The position numbers and the translations under genes are program-made. The notes under the pieces are model-generated. The model searched no databases, was not told the origin of the DNA, and saw only the letters and a list, made by a program, of their open reading frames with translations. From the NCBI GenBank assembly GCA_018806985.1, contig JADANN010000375.1:2480001-2544000 (forward strand): a DNA stretch of 64,000 nt, given 5' to 3'. The DNA is from Angiostrongylus vasorum. Lineage: Eukaryota > Nematoda > Chromadorea > Rhabditida > Metastrongylidae. How positions within the stretch are numbered: position 1 is the first letter of the stretch; each line of letters starts with the position of its first letter. Below are positions 1 to 12,600 of this stretch, in pieces.

Positions 1-60
1 TGGGGATCCCAGCACTTTTTGCATTCGATTCGTTTCCTCTCATCCGCCATATAAGAAGAT
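1..60 (-). repeat. SINE-2 end, cut by window edge
   Basis: GCATTCGATTCGTTTCC and the following TCATCCGCC are the reverse complement of the 3' end of the copy at 63740-64000. Confidence 0.5.
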
Positions 61-117
61 TTTCACTTTTAATTTAAAGCAGGAAAAAATGGGATAAAGA
101 AAACTAGTTGATGGAAA

Positions 118-375
118 TCGGCCTCCCAACGGTTTACCGCCTTATCGCGGCTGGGAGGTGTTTCCTGGGTGTCAGACTACGATCTACAGCGGGGGATTCA
201 TTCACCTTAGCAGGGCCTCCCCAGCTGAAGAGTCCGGCATTCCCATCAGGAAGCCTAGCAAAGAGTTAACCAATACCAAGGAAATTACAATAGCGTAAGC
301 AGCAAATCTCCGAGAGGTGGAGATTATGATGGGGGCCGGCACAATCAGTGAGGACGTGCCATTCAAGTATCAAAT
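118..375 (+). repeat. R3 dispersed repeat, internally deleted
   Basis: Begins CCTCCCAACGGTTTACCGCC, which folds back on TGGCTGGGAGG, and ends CAAGTATCAAATACCAA. Compared with the 2607 copy, about 130 bp of the middle is missing. Confidence 0.6.
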
Positions 376-1610
376 ACCAACTAAGTAAGCTGATGAAAAT
401 AAGGTGAGTGCTTTACCGAGCTTAGTGGGACAATCAAGTTTTATGGAGACCTCCATCGAATTGCTCATTATCAGGTCAACGCCGCACAGTAGACGAGACG
501 AGGTTGATGGCAACAAAGTTATCACTAACGTTATCACTGTTAATCGAAACATTCCTTAGGAACTAAAAGTAGGTAATTTTAAGAAGACATCAAATGACAA
601 AAAAAAACGATGGATTTCTAACGATAACAAAGAATCAGATTGAAATAGAAAGTCAGATTCTCGTTGGAACTTGGAAAATGTTATGAAAACCAGACGGCTT
701 CCAGGATGAAAACGTACTATTTTGAAGTTGTGGGACGATATATGTAAAGAATGGTGGCGATGTCGAACCCACATGGATCGTCACGAGGTCCTACGAAGAA
801 AACCTTCATAGCCTTTTGGTTTCTATGCCACCAATTTTTTGTATACTACGTAGTTTTCACCCTCCACAAAACCTAATTGCACAGAATACTACAAGCTTAA
901 GAACGGCCATGATTGACGGCATTGACGGCCCCATACGAAACGGTTCAGGTAGAAAATACTCGAGTATGAAAAGATTGGGGTCAATCATTGATATTAGTAA
1001 CGGCCTGGTTCAGTTGTACGATCAACAACAGAGTTCATCGTCGGGTACGAGTTCATGAACCTGTAGATAACCCGTAGATGGGCCGCAATGACCCACATTT
1101 CGCAGCTCGGAATAAGTGATCTAATTGTGAATCGGATGTAGTCGCAGCGATCACTACTTGATCACGAGCTGGTTCAGTCTCCGTAAAGAAAAGTAGCTTT
1201 TCTTTAGTCTCGAATCACCAAGAAAAAAAAGTAGCTAACTACACAAAGCAGAGCGTAAGGATAAGAAAGGATGGGCGCCTTAGCCACAGCGCCAGATGAG
1301 CCTTTCGGTGCTTTGGCAAATAACTAAGAAGTCTAAGCCTTCGGGGATGACCAATCCCTTAGCGGTGCGTTACGCATTCGACTACATTCGTATCATCGTA
1401 GAAGTAAATGAATGCATATCTGGCCAATACAATAGCTTGCAGTAGTCTATCAATTTATCAAGTCAGCATTTTAGCTCAGTCATGCAAGGAAACATATCAA
1501 GCCAAGGTTTATACGCTTCGACACAAGTCTTCTTCGAAAATGCGGAACCTGGAGGGAGTAGGGAGGCTCGAAGAGCCTGAGGCGCGGGTTCGAACCAATA
1601 GTCCTGTGTG
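376..1610. other. No recognised gene
   Basis: Short open frames only, none with a recognisable domain or matching splice signals. No repeat family from elsewhere in the window was found here. Confidence 0.4.
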
Positions 1611-1614
1611 TAAT

Positions 1615-2290
1615 AATCACAATTTTAACCTTTTTTTATTTACTGCCTACTCTTTTTTAATGGTAGGGTATATTGCGAAATATAACTTCAACGAAGCTGA
1701 GATATTTGCAAAACTTTGGACCGCAGGTGCCTATGGTGGGGAACGAACGCGCTATTGTCTTTTTCCGGGGAGTAACGCGTTCACCACCACACCATGCGGG
1801 TCCTTCGTTCCGCCTGTCCGTCAGCTAGTTCTATCGATCTTTTGCCATCAGCAATCACCCGTCAACGGGATTGATCTGGCGAGCCCAAATCGGCATTGAA
1901 CCCAGTTAAGCTGAGGCTGTAGTTATAATCACAATTTTAACCTTTTTTTATTTACTGCCTACTCTTTTTTAATGGCAGGGTATATTGCGAAATATAACTT
2001 CTACGAAGCTGAGATATTTGCAAAACTCTGGACCGCAGGTGCCTATGGTGGGGGAACGAACGCGCTATTGTCTTTTCCGGGGAGTAACGTGTTCAATCCC
2101 GTTGACGGGTGATTGCTGATGGCAAAAGATCGATAGAACTAGCTGAGAGACAGGCGAAACGAAGGGACCCGCATGGTGTGGTGGTGAACGCGTTACTCCC
2201 CGGAAAGGACAATAATGCGTTTGTTCCCCACTCATAGGCACCTGCGGTGCAGAGTTTTGCAAATATCTCAGCTTCGTTGAAATCCTGTGT
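1615..2290. repeat. R2 repeats: two direct copies followed by an inverted one
   Basis: Two units starting TCACAATTTTAACC (1617 and 1929) run on the plus strand. From about 2093 the sequence turns into the reverse complement of the same unit (GACGGGTGATTGCTGATGGC onward). The stretch can form a large hairpin. Confidence 0.65.
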
Positions 2291-2606
2291 GTATTCTAAA
2301 GCTCTAACCACTGCGCTTCGACCACACCGAAAATCCAACAATAAATGAAGAAATCCACACTATATTGACGTAGGTAAGACAGGAAAGTGGGAAATGGGTA
2401 TATAATGAGTGGTTTCGATGTTTTCATTCAACATAACCTAAGATTTATTGTTCACCGATGTTCTCTTATTCTTAGGAAAAGGACGTTTTCAACAAAAGGT
2501 ATTACTTTATTGATGGTCTTCTATAGTTTCTGTGCTAAAAGGAAGAGAAACTACAGAGATGTGAAGGTGTATAATGGTAAAAGAAATTGTTAAATGTAAA
2601 ATAAAT

Positions 2607-2995
2607 TAGCCTCCCAACGGTTTATCTCCTCATCGTGGCTGGGAGCTGTTCCTGGATGTCGGGCTGCGATGTACAGCGGGGAATTCAACCACCTGGCAGG
2701 GTCTCCCAAGTTGAGAAGGAGTCCGGTGTTCCTATTATGAAGCCTAGCTAAGAGTAAACCAATACCAGCATACACCACCGTCCTGGCATCAAACTCGTAT
2801 GGTGGCAAATCTCCCTCTGGTTCACAAGGACTGCGACTACCTATGGCACTGAAGACGTAAGGCAGACCATGGCCAGGCTGACCTCGGGATTTCCGGGAAC
2901 GACAATGCCTTAGCCAGCAAATCTTCGAAAAATGGAGATTGTGCTGGGGGCCCGCGCAACCAGTGAGGACGGGCCACTCAAGTATCAAGTAAGTA
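2607..2995 (+). repeat. R3 dispersed repeat, near full length
   Basis: The most complete forward copy, from CCTCCCAACGGTTTATC to GACGGGCCACTCAAGTATC. It contains a terminal hairpin. It has no coding capacity and no A/B boxes I can see, so its class (MITE or SINE) is open. Confidence 0.65.
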
Positions 2996-2999
2996 TCAA

Positions 3000-4300
3000 A
3001 AATTAAATTATTGTAGCAAGGCAAAAAACACAAATCAATAGTGAAAAACCAGAAGATTAGATGTGAAGACAATGTTGAACGTTTAATTTCAAATGATGGA
3101 ACTCCACACACCGCTCCAAGAAAAGCTGATTTTTCCTTCACAAATGGGACTCAAATTCTCACAATTTCTTGAAGAACTTAAACAGCCTGGCTTCGCATGA
3201 ACCTACGATTTCAGGTTTATGGGTAAATTTCTCCTCAAGCAATATATTCTTATGTGAAGTCTCGTGATAGTCGGTCATAGAGATTTCGCAAATCATCACA
3301 ACAAACAACCACCGGCACTTGTGGAAAAGAGTGAGGTTCACAAGTTTGCAACGAGTTTGCTACCAAGGTATCACTGTTTTCTAGCATTAATTCGCTCCTA
3401 AATTGGCTTCAGTATGGACGCACTGAACTCTTTCCCATCCTAAAACAACTATTAAGGTAATGAAACTGTGGTGTACGTTATGTCGTAGCTTCGTGTTTCT
3501 TCTTATATTAAATGCATGGGGAGTGCAATGGTAACAAATGCCATGGAATATATGAATGGTCACAGGTTCGATATCGCAACGGCACAACTAGACTTCTCAT
3601 CCATCCGAGGTCGGCAATTTAGTACCTTATTTGTAAGGGAAAAGCTCCTTCCATGTCACAAAGATTTGTGTTGCCTCTGATGATCCTGATAACCTGGGAA
3701 ACCTATGTGGAGAAAACCCGGGGTTTCGGATGGAATCGATTCGAGCTGCATTAAACCACATTCATAATGAAGAGAAAGTAGAACAAGAGTTCACACAGAA
3801 ATCCGAAGACCTTCACGGATGGGGAGTACCGGTTCGAATAAAAGAGGTGTTGGGATACACACATATGGTATTGCAAGTGACATAAATGAAGTGAAATAGG
3901 GTGATAAAAAGGAAATCAAAGATCAAATTAATCGTCGTCTAACTCACTGAATACTACCGTAATCTTCCGAATTCGTATATCACCGCGATACTCAACACTG
4001 AATTAACACCGTAGCTGGTAGATAATTCGGTACATATCACTGCAATCATTTCGTCCTCCTCAGCAAAGCCATCTAATAAAACATTTTCCTTCACTTTTAA
4101 AGACTTCTTTCCTTCATCACAGCTCCTCAGTTTAGCACATCGGATCCAGTGTGAACAAAATAATGTGCTTAATTTAACCTCTCCAGCCTTCCTAATACAG
4201 GAAACTGTGAAATTCATCTAAGGTACTGCTCGTTGACGGCGCTGATCTTGAATCTCCCAACCAGTATTGAAAACAACGTAAATACGATCAACATTAATGA
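3000..4300. other. No recognised gene
   Basis: Low-complexity AT-rich DNA with short frames. A weak SINE-like phrase lies near 3560-3620 (GTTCGATATCGCAACGG). Confidence 0.35.
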
Positions 4301-4302
4301 TC

Positions 4303-4455
4303 ATAGCTGAGAGAAAGACGAAACGAAGAACCCGCTTGGTGTGGTGGTGAACACGCTAGCCCACAGAAAGGGTAACATCGGTTTCAATCCCCACCGCAAA
4401 CAGCTGCGGTCCGGAGTTTTTCAAATATTTCACCATCACTGTGGTTACATTAATG
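4303..4455 (-). repeat. R2 fragment
   Basis: AGCTGAGAGAAAGACGAAAC through GGTGTGGTGGTGAACACGC and GCGGTCCGGAGTTTTTC match the middle of the R2 unit. Confidence 0.55.
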
Positions 4456-4859
4456 ATAATATTAGTTTCCCAAGCTTGCAAAAGTCGATTCCTCCAAACA
4501 GGACACTGATAAATAGGAGTTTACAATGGAGTGTATATTGTGCAGTAGTTAGAAGTACCTTGTAATAGACATGTTGTCCTTGTTTCGACTCCCCTCTCGG
4601 ACAAACTGAATCCTTCACCACTCCTGAGTTGGTGTACTGCAACCGGACTTGCCTAGGATGTACAGTGAGTTGCTCCATTATACAAGCCAAATATGCACAG
4701 AATTACCTCTACAACAATATGAATGGAGTGAAATCCATGGTGCATACCTCAGAGACTGAGCAGTCCCGAAGAACTAAACAAGCTTACAACCAACGATTAC
4801 CATTCCCATGACTATTTAAACTTCCACTCAACGGTAACGTTAATATTCAACCACCTAGA

Positions 4860-5130
4860 AAGACAGATAGCGCAGTGGTATGAGGTGCCCTGCAATACGC
4901 ACTTGTTCGCTAGTTCTCCGACCCCGCTCACCAGGCCTCTCATCAATCTGGGGGGTTGGCAAATTGGTACCAGATTTGCCTGGAAGGATTGCAACACTAA
5001 ATCACAATGGCTAACTATACAGCTAACTTGACACATCAGTAAGCCACTGCAAGTGACTGTGTGGGTCAGATATGCATTCAGTCACTTCCAAGGATGCTTA
5101 GGGATTGATCAACGCTGAACGCTTTGTTGT
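4860..5130 (+). repeat. SINE-1 copy, diverged
   Basis: An A-box-like TAGCGCAGTGGTATGAGG heads it. GGCAAATTGGTACCAGATTT follows, and the tail GATTGATCAACGCTGA is the usual 3' part. Confidence 0.55.
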
Positions 5131-5147
5131 TTTATCTTATTTGTCTT

Positions 5148-5280
5148 ATCCTCCTAACGGTTCACCGCCTCATCATGCCTGGAAGGTGTTCTTGGGTGTC
5201 AGGCTGCGATGGACAGCGGGGCGATTCATCCTCCCGGAAGGCCTTCCAGGGTGAGAAGGAGTCCGGCGTTTCCTTTAGTA
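5148..5280 (+). repeat. R3 fragment
   Basis: TCCTAACGGTTCACCGCC to GAGAAGGAGTCCGGCGTTTCC is the first third of R3, truncated at its right side. Confidence 0.55.
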
Positions 5281-5449
5281 ATCTCAGTCTTGTGCATTGC
5301 AGACAATTGCAAATTACCGCAGGCAACATCTAATTATTAATTTGAACTTTTCTATTCCATTCTTTGCTTCTTTGTTTATCTGTGCTATCTGTTAGATTCC
5401 GTGCAACGTTTCCACGACATTACGGAAAAATCTAGATTAGTAGATTTCC

Positions 5450-5830
5450 AGGGGAACTGGTAGCGCAGTGGTTAGTGACGCAGTCCATCATGAAACAAGG
5501 TTCTGGTTCGGCCTTCTCAACGCCCTTCTTGAGTCCATTTGGGAACGCCTTAGCCCCGTTATCACCAAGATTGCAAGAAGAATCGACTTGACCAGATTTC
5601 TACGACATCCATGAAGAACACGAAATCCTTAAGCAGTAGCCGAAGTAACCCGGGTAAATGTTCGAAGCCTTTCGTGGACGACGAATGTTAGGGAAGACCG
5701 CTCGAATGCGGCAAGTGCTTGGCTCCTCATAGTAGATTTGATGACTATTCTTACAGAAAAATAGGTTCCACATCTTTATCAACATGCCTCATCCGAATTT
5801 AGTCTGCTTTTTTTGGAGAAACAAACCATT
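5450..5830 (+). repeat. tRNA-headed SINE-like copy, diverged
   Basis: CTGGTAGCGCAGTGGTTAG is an A box and a SINE head. The rest is diverged and resembles the SINE-2 group weakly (CTCGAATGCGGCAAGTGCT). Confidence 0.35.
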
Positions 5831-6589
5831 TTTAACGTCGTTATGCCCAATTTTCCAGCACTTGGTTACGTTTGTTTTTGTGAGTTTACTAACTAGACCA
5901 ACTTTTACTTAACCTTGGCGTTATTAATCAGTATACTTGTTTAGATTGTTTACCTTACACCAGGTTCTTATATAACTCTCATTCGGCTAAGGTGTCAGCG
6001 TCTTCACCTTTTTCGGACCCGGATTGATCCGAGTCGATGTTCCACAGTTCTTCCTTTTTCCGACGTGGCCCTTCGTCGTCGTACCGAGTCGAGTCCAGGG
6101 AAGCATCGCCCGGATGAAGAATCCGGAGGTTTCGGTTTGTCCAGGGCAGTTGTTGACCGGTTCTCGACTGTGGATGAATTCTTTCCATGTCGACATTTGT
6201 CCATCCTATAGCAGTAGGTATCAGAAAAGTTAGCACATAGTGGACTAGTACTTTACTAAACCGACTTTCAGGTAATCTAACCAATCAGTATACTACACAC
6301 TTCAGTTTGTTGGAAGTTAACTGCTTCATAGTCCTTAAATCGAGAGGTTTTTCATACTTATTTTCTTCACTTGAGGGTAGTACGTGTTCCAAAAGAGTTG
6401 GATTCGATAATCCAAGAGGTCTTAGGAATCTTTTTTTCTCGTTTCGCTTTCAAGTTTGGTTCCGTCTTTTCTTTTGACGTCTTCTTTCTTTCTTTCTGTC
6501 TTTCTTTTCTAAATTCCTCGTTTTTGTAATGTTTATTTTCACTGCTCTTTTCACTTTACTTCTTCCTCCCCACAAACGATTTAGCGCGG
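5831..6589. promoter_or_regulatory. 5' flank of symplekin
   Basis: No gene is recognised on the plus strand. The last 120 bp is a strong pyrimidine tract (TTTCTTTCTTTCTGTC) leading to the acceptor at 6599. Promoter elements cannot be named from sequence. Confidence 0.3.
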
Positions 6590-6599
6590 ATGTTTCCAG
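6590..6599 (+). promoter_or_regulatory. symk-1: Splice-leader acceptor before symplekin
   Basis: TTTCCAG ends 13 nt before the ATG at 6613. It follows a long pyrimidine-rich tract (6478-6570). This is the usual setting for nematode SL trans-splicing and is the reason the start was placed at 6613 and not at the upstream in-frame ATG at 6529. Confidence 0.5.
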
Positions 6600-6612
6600 A
6601 ATTCGCCCCAAG

Positions 6613-9600
6613 ATGGAGAGCACGGATATTTTTGTGGAACCTCTGGAAAACAATGACTCGTTGGCGGATAGGATTGGGGAGGTAATACGAGAAGCTCAGG
6701 CGACATCTGATTTAAGCCAGAAACTAAAATCGCTCAGCAAGGCAGAATACTTGCTACTAAGCATCGATAATTCTGGTCATTTACTGGATAATTTCCTGGA
6801 TGAGATGCTTGAGTTCACGTCTTCTGATGATTTTCACATGCGTTGCTTTTCTGCAAGCTTCATTGAGAAAGCATGGTAAGTCCTCGATGTCTTTTGCCTT
6901 CAAGCGGGTTCGTAAGGTTATGGGTATTGTTCCTTCTACTTTATGCCATCTTACTGGGAATTTTGTCTTTTCCCAGATCCATGAACAACTTGATGATGAC
7001 TTTTTTCAGCAAGAAAGATGCCGATGTTCTCAAGAAGGCTATAACCAATCTTTCGTATCTATTAATGTCGGGTAATCAGTCACGAGGCGGAATAAAGGTC
7101 ATGAAACGAGTGAGTTAGTAAAATATTGCCTGGTGCTACCTCGTTTTATTTATGCTTGTAGTTTCCAATTCCTTAGTGATCGTTGGCCGAATCGATACAT
7201 TTCCCAGATGTTTTAAGGGAACTATTAGAAAACCATTCCTGTCGTGTGACCTCGATACTTGGACGGCCCGTCTCCATTGGTTGTGTGGACGCCCGCGTAA
7301 CTTCCGTGTTTTCGGAGTTTCGTTGGTTTGGCCGTTGTGGGAGCCCCGAGGTCAGCCTAGCCAAAGTCTGCCTCGGGTCGTCACCACCACTGGCAATCCC
7401 GCTCCTTGTCGATCAGAGGTAGATTTGCCGCCATACGACTAGTTTGATACCAGCACAATAGTGGATCCTGGTATTGGTTTACTCTTAGCTGGGCTTCCTG
7501 GTGGAAACGCCGGACTCCTTTTCAGCTTGGGATGCCCTGTTGGGGGTGAATTTCCCCAGCTGTACATCCCAGCCCGACACTCAGGAACACCTCCCAGCCA
7601 CGATGAGGCGGTAAATCGTTGGAAGGCGTGTAAAGTTATATAAACGACAAGTTATAGAGTTTATAGCATAACTTACTTCTGTTACAGGTCATCATAGTTT
7701 GTGCAAATATTTACCCGTACATACTGAAGTGGGCATGTAGTCGTAAAGCAGATTCGGACATCGAAAAGTGTTGGGATGCTTTCTCCGTACTCAAAGGAAG
7801 AATAGTGAGTCACGCAGACTCAGACAATGAGGGGTATCGTATTCATTAGAATTAGTAGGCTTATGTCTCTGTTTTCTTCTTCTGTGTTGTTTCGCATCAT
7901 ACTTATGATTTTAGCATAAGAACACTGACATTCAAATTTCTGGAGGCGATCGTGCTATCGCAATCCTTAAGAACAGAGGATAGCGACATTAGCCGAGGTG
8001 AAGATGTCATGTCACTTAACGACGTGCCTCGTGATCATCGGTTTATCTCATACCGAAAGCTGCAGTCAGAAGCAACAGTTAATCTTCAGTCTCTTATGGA
8101 TCAGACGTCCTTGCCTCATATATCCGCTCAGGTTTCTTTTTTTCCAAGTCCTTATAGTTGAAATGCTTAGGTATTTAGTCTAACTGTCTGAGTGTAAAGG
8201 ACTAAATGCCTTAGTGTTTTTAATAGCAGATACTTAATGTCTCTACTTTATGTTCCTTAGGTGTTTTATTTTCCATTTTAGAACCTGCTCACCGTTCTAA
8301 ATGTCCTTTGCACTATTTCAAGGCGAAGGCCAGAGTATATGGCTCGAATTCTTGATTGCCTAGAAGCTCTTCACATTAATTTGCCTCCTACACTTGGAGC
8401 TAGTCAGGTGTGTAACCGTAGGTGATCTCTCAGCTGTTGTTGATTGAAACTTCCATTGGTTAAAAGCATGGTAATTACAAATTTCTATCTTAATTATCCT
8501 TCATGGTAATTGAGAACAGATCTTTGTTTCTTCCATCTAGGTTAAATCCATGCGGAAAGAACTGAAAGCCCATATGTTGCGGATTCTAAAACACCCTTCA
8601 TCGTTACCGTTGCACCCCAGGATCACAACTTTACTAACCGATTTGGGAGCCTCTCAAAGTGTACGTTACGCTTCTTTATCTTTAATTATGAAGATATTTT
8701 TCACGTCTTCAATCTGGCGAATGTGTATTTTAAGGAAATAAATAAAGCGATGCCGACAAATATAGTTGAGCTAAGACGTAAAGCCTCTAAGCGTTCAACA
8801 TCAGCGGACGAGCCGCTCACTAAGAAAAAAGCTCGGGGCGATGATGCTTCTGGTGGTGAGGTGATCCTTGTATTGGACTGAAACCATTTAATTTCTGGTT
8901 GACAACTGCTAGTTGGGAAACATTCCATTCATTTGAACCCTAACAGACTTTCCGTTTTTTTTTCTTTTGCTTTCTTTTTTGCATTTCGTTGGAACTCTTG
9001 AACCATTTAAGTACTGGCCATCTTTTATTATCCCGCCTCTAACTTTATTAGGTGCTTTCATAAAAGTTGCAATGTGGCGAATCGAAGTGGAGATCGTTTT
9101 TCAGTTGTATTCGATGATGATGAGTACGGAGATGATGACCCGGCAAGTTCTGATGGGTCAGCTGCTATACCGGATACTGCACATCAGTCTGCTATCGATA
9201 TCACTGCAGAGTTCATCTATGAACGTCTCAATCCCAAAGTTGTTGCCAATTTGGTACTGATATCTTTGGTAAGCGTTTCGAATTCACGAGCTTTCTTCTT
9301 CTTGGCTGTTCATGTTTCCATACATTTTTGTATTAGAATGCTATATTTTTCCCTACGTTTCTATTTCTTTGAAGAAAGCGATACCATTTTGTGATAATCT
9401 TTCTCTAATTAGGTAACGTTACCCGATGAAATGCCAGCAGCATTCGCATCGAGCTTCACGCAGATCGCCACTGCTGGAACAGAGGTATTAACAATGCAAA
9501 CCAACCAACAAACCACTGCACTTTTTCAGACGTACACAACTACGGGGATGCGCGTAGCGCAGTGGTTGGAGGCCACCTACAATGCACAGGGGGTCGCTTC

Positions 9601-12600
9601 CCCCGCCCCAGGCTCACCATGCCTTCCATCGCTCCGGTGTCGACAAATTGATACCAGATTTGTCTGGGAAGATAGCATTACTGGTTGGATACATCGGTAG
9701 GCCACCGCGAGTCATTGTAAAGGCCAGATATGCTTCATTTACCTCCAACGATGCTTAGTGAAGTCGGATGCATGGTGTATCTTTCAGGGACTAACCAACG
9801 CTGAGAGTTTTGTCCTTTATCCTTTACACAACTATTATTTCAATGCTAGATTTTTTTAAATTATAGCAACACCGTCGTCACTTAGCTCGTAGCATGGCCA
9901 CTCAGGCAACAGCACAGGAGTTAGGTCCAGGAGCCGAACAGATTCGTAAAGAAAAATTGGCAAAGTTTATAGGTAAGCCATACTTTAGAGAGTATTCGTG
10001 TGGGGTGTTTAAACATGTTGCCATACGGGGGCGTTAGCAAGTCATTTTGTGTATGGTTCGCCTAAATAATGCTGCTATATTTAGCGATGTTCTTTAAATT
10101 TGTTATTTTATTTATTATTATTTATTATTTCTTAATTATTAACTTTTTATTTTTTTTACTAAATTTTTTTTTATTTTGATTAATTACTTACTAACCAAAA
10201 ATTATTTCTTACTAGAAAGGCAGTCTGCTCGAAGAGATGGCGCTTTCGTGCCTCCTACACCTGCTGTGCACCTTGGAAAACCACGACCTCCTCAACCTCC
10301 TATCGTTCCTATTGGCGGTCTACCTGGACCAACACCTTCGACAATGCCACCACCTTCAAAAGCCAAACAGCAATTCAATCTCTTTACTTGCACTAAAGAA
10401 TTAACAAAAGATGAAATACAAAGCCTATTTGAGAGCTGCTTTATGACAATTATGAAGGCAGAACGTCGCGCTCGTCAAGGAGGAACAATGTCCATGCATC
10501 ATGTCGTACTTGTCCGTATAGCGACCCGATTCCATCCACTTCCGGAAAAACTTCATAACGAACTAATAGAATTTATCGTTGAGACCACACAGCATCGGCA
10601 TCGGACGGATCTGGCTCTTTTGTGGGTCACGGAATTGTACTCACAGTACCAGGGGTTCACTTTATGTTTCAATCACGACTACATGTCTTCATTTGGCCGT
10701 GCACCGAAATCGGAACTTTTCGGAAAGTTTGATTCAACACTCTGCAGTCTTTTGCAGAAATTATTAGACAAGGGACAGCATAAAGAAGCATTGTTCCATA
10801 AACTCCTTCTCGACTGCCCTTTGGTCACCGTGAATGCTTTGAACATCCTAGAGAAGGCTTGTTTGGATGAGGTTTACGGAGCTTTCGGGATAACAACACT
10901 TCGTGAGTTGCTGCTAACGAGAAATCGTCAAAGAGCAGAGCTCATTGATCTCCTCTTCAACCTATGTTTCTATGACCGTATGGAGGTGAGAAATTTGTGT
11001 GTGGACACCTTGAAGGAATTGTGTTCTTTGAAATACATGCATCGTGACCTTCGATTGAAACTCATCGAACAATTGAATGAGTGCGCGTTACCGAAGCCGC
11101 CCCCTCACTTCGTCAAGTATAGGAAGGTGACCGACTTTGACGAAACATTGTATCGTAGTGGAATTCACTTGTATCTGGCTGTTCTACCTCTCGATACCTC
11201 GCTTCTAATGCCTCTAGCACAGGTGTACACGAAAGCTTCGACTCTTCTCAAAAAGATAATGTTGCGATCGATTGAGAATTCGATTAAAGCAATAGGTATG
11301 GATAACAAGGATATGTTGCAATTGTTGGAAGAGTGTCCAGTGGGAGCAGAGTCCTTTGTTGCTCGAGTTGTTCATTTGTTAACTGAAAGACAGACTGCCA
11401 CAAAAGAAGTCGTATCACGAATTAAGAAGTTGCACGAAACTAGGAAGACGGACGTGCGATCCCTCATTCCAATTTTGAATGGTCTTGACAAGGAAGACAT
11501 CGTGCGAATCCTACCACAGTTTGTATTGAAGGCAGCATATCAAAATTCTGTTGGCCTTGTTTTTAAACGACTGCTTACGGGAAGAAACGTAGACACTGGC
11601 GAACCGACACTTAGCGCACCCGATCTGATATATGAATACCACAAAGTTCAACCGACAACACCAGAGGAGTTTGAGGTGCAAACTGCTAATCTCCGTGAAC
11701 TTCTGGATTCACGAGCAATGACCAGGGAGACAGTTGCTGACGGGATTGAGCGGTTAATGAACCTTAATCCTCTTCCAGCGCTATTCTACTGCACATTGGT
11801 GATAGTGTACAAAAAGGTGCGATGCCCATATTTCTCCTTTGATGACATGAGCGATTCGTGCGCAGTATTCTTCATATTACCTTGTAAAATTCTTTGATTT
11901 CGAAATGAGCTCATGTTTTGGTTTTATCCTGTTTAATCCTAGTCATATATGTAAAGCACACAAATACGCTGCAAAGTATGTTATTCTTCCTCTAGTATGA
12001 CTAGTAAAGCTGTGAGGGAGTTCACTATCATGCGGGATTTTATCTAGGATTAAATCTGCCTCACAAAGCAAATCTCTCTTCAGTCCTTATTTTGATGATC
12101 ACTTAATGATGACGAGTACCTCTAGAATCCAGGAGAAAAGGTAGTGTTATTCAAGGGGAAGTTATAATCCAAGCATCCAGGTGAATTACATAGGTGTCAA
12201 CGCTTTCTCCGTAATGACCCGACAAGCAACTCATGACTATACACATTCCCTCATGATAGAGTACGACGAGCTAACTCTGTAGGCCACTTTCTGATAGGCA
12301 GCACTTGATGATCATGGGGATTATCATCTACATTACTTGTGGTCCCGTTAGTCATCGAGTGATTCAAGTGGACACCACTAAATCTTCCATTTCTCCCTGT
12401 CGCGTTCAAGACCAGATCAAATGAATTCTTCTCGCTTTAAGGATTCGTTGAAGTTTTCATGAAGAACGCTGACCATCGGTTGCGGACTTCCTGCTGTACG
12501 TTTTATATCACGTGGAATAAAGTCCCTAACGGCTCTTTTCCATCGGTTGTCGTTTCTATGCATTACGAGTCCGGCTGCCGTATCTTCGACAGTTTGACTT

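Noticed and set aside
1408..1899. 163-residue frame at 1.4-1.9 kb
   Set aside because: Its second half is the R2 repeat, which reads open in many copies by shared sequence, not by coding.
6529..6612. Upstream in-frame ATG of symplekin
   Set aside because: It lies before the probable trans-splice acceptor at 6599, and the encoded leader is hydrophobic, which is wrong for a nuclear protein.
6977..7009. Exon 2 of symplekin starting at 6977 (SMNNLMM)
   Set aside because: It would make TGA at the junction with exon 1. The TTTTTTCAG at 7009 gives the conserved Cys and a better fit to human symplekin.
10176..10215. Methionine start of the long open frame before exon 11
   Set aside because: It is intron sequence left of a TACTAG acceptor. 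The exon starts at 10216 in phase with exon 10, and the symplekin match begins there.
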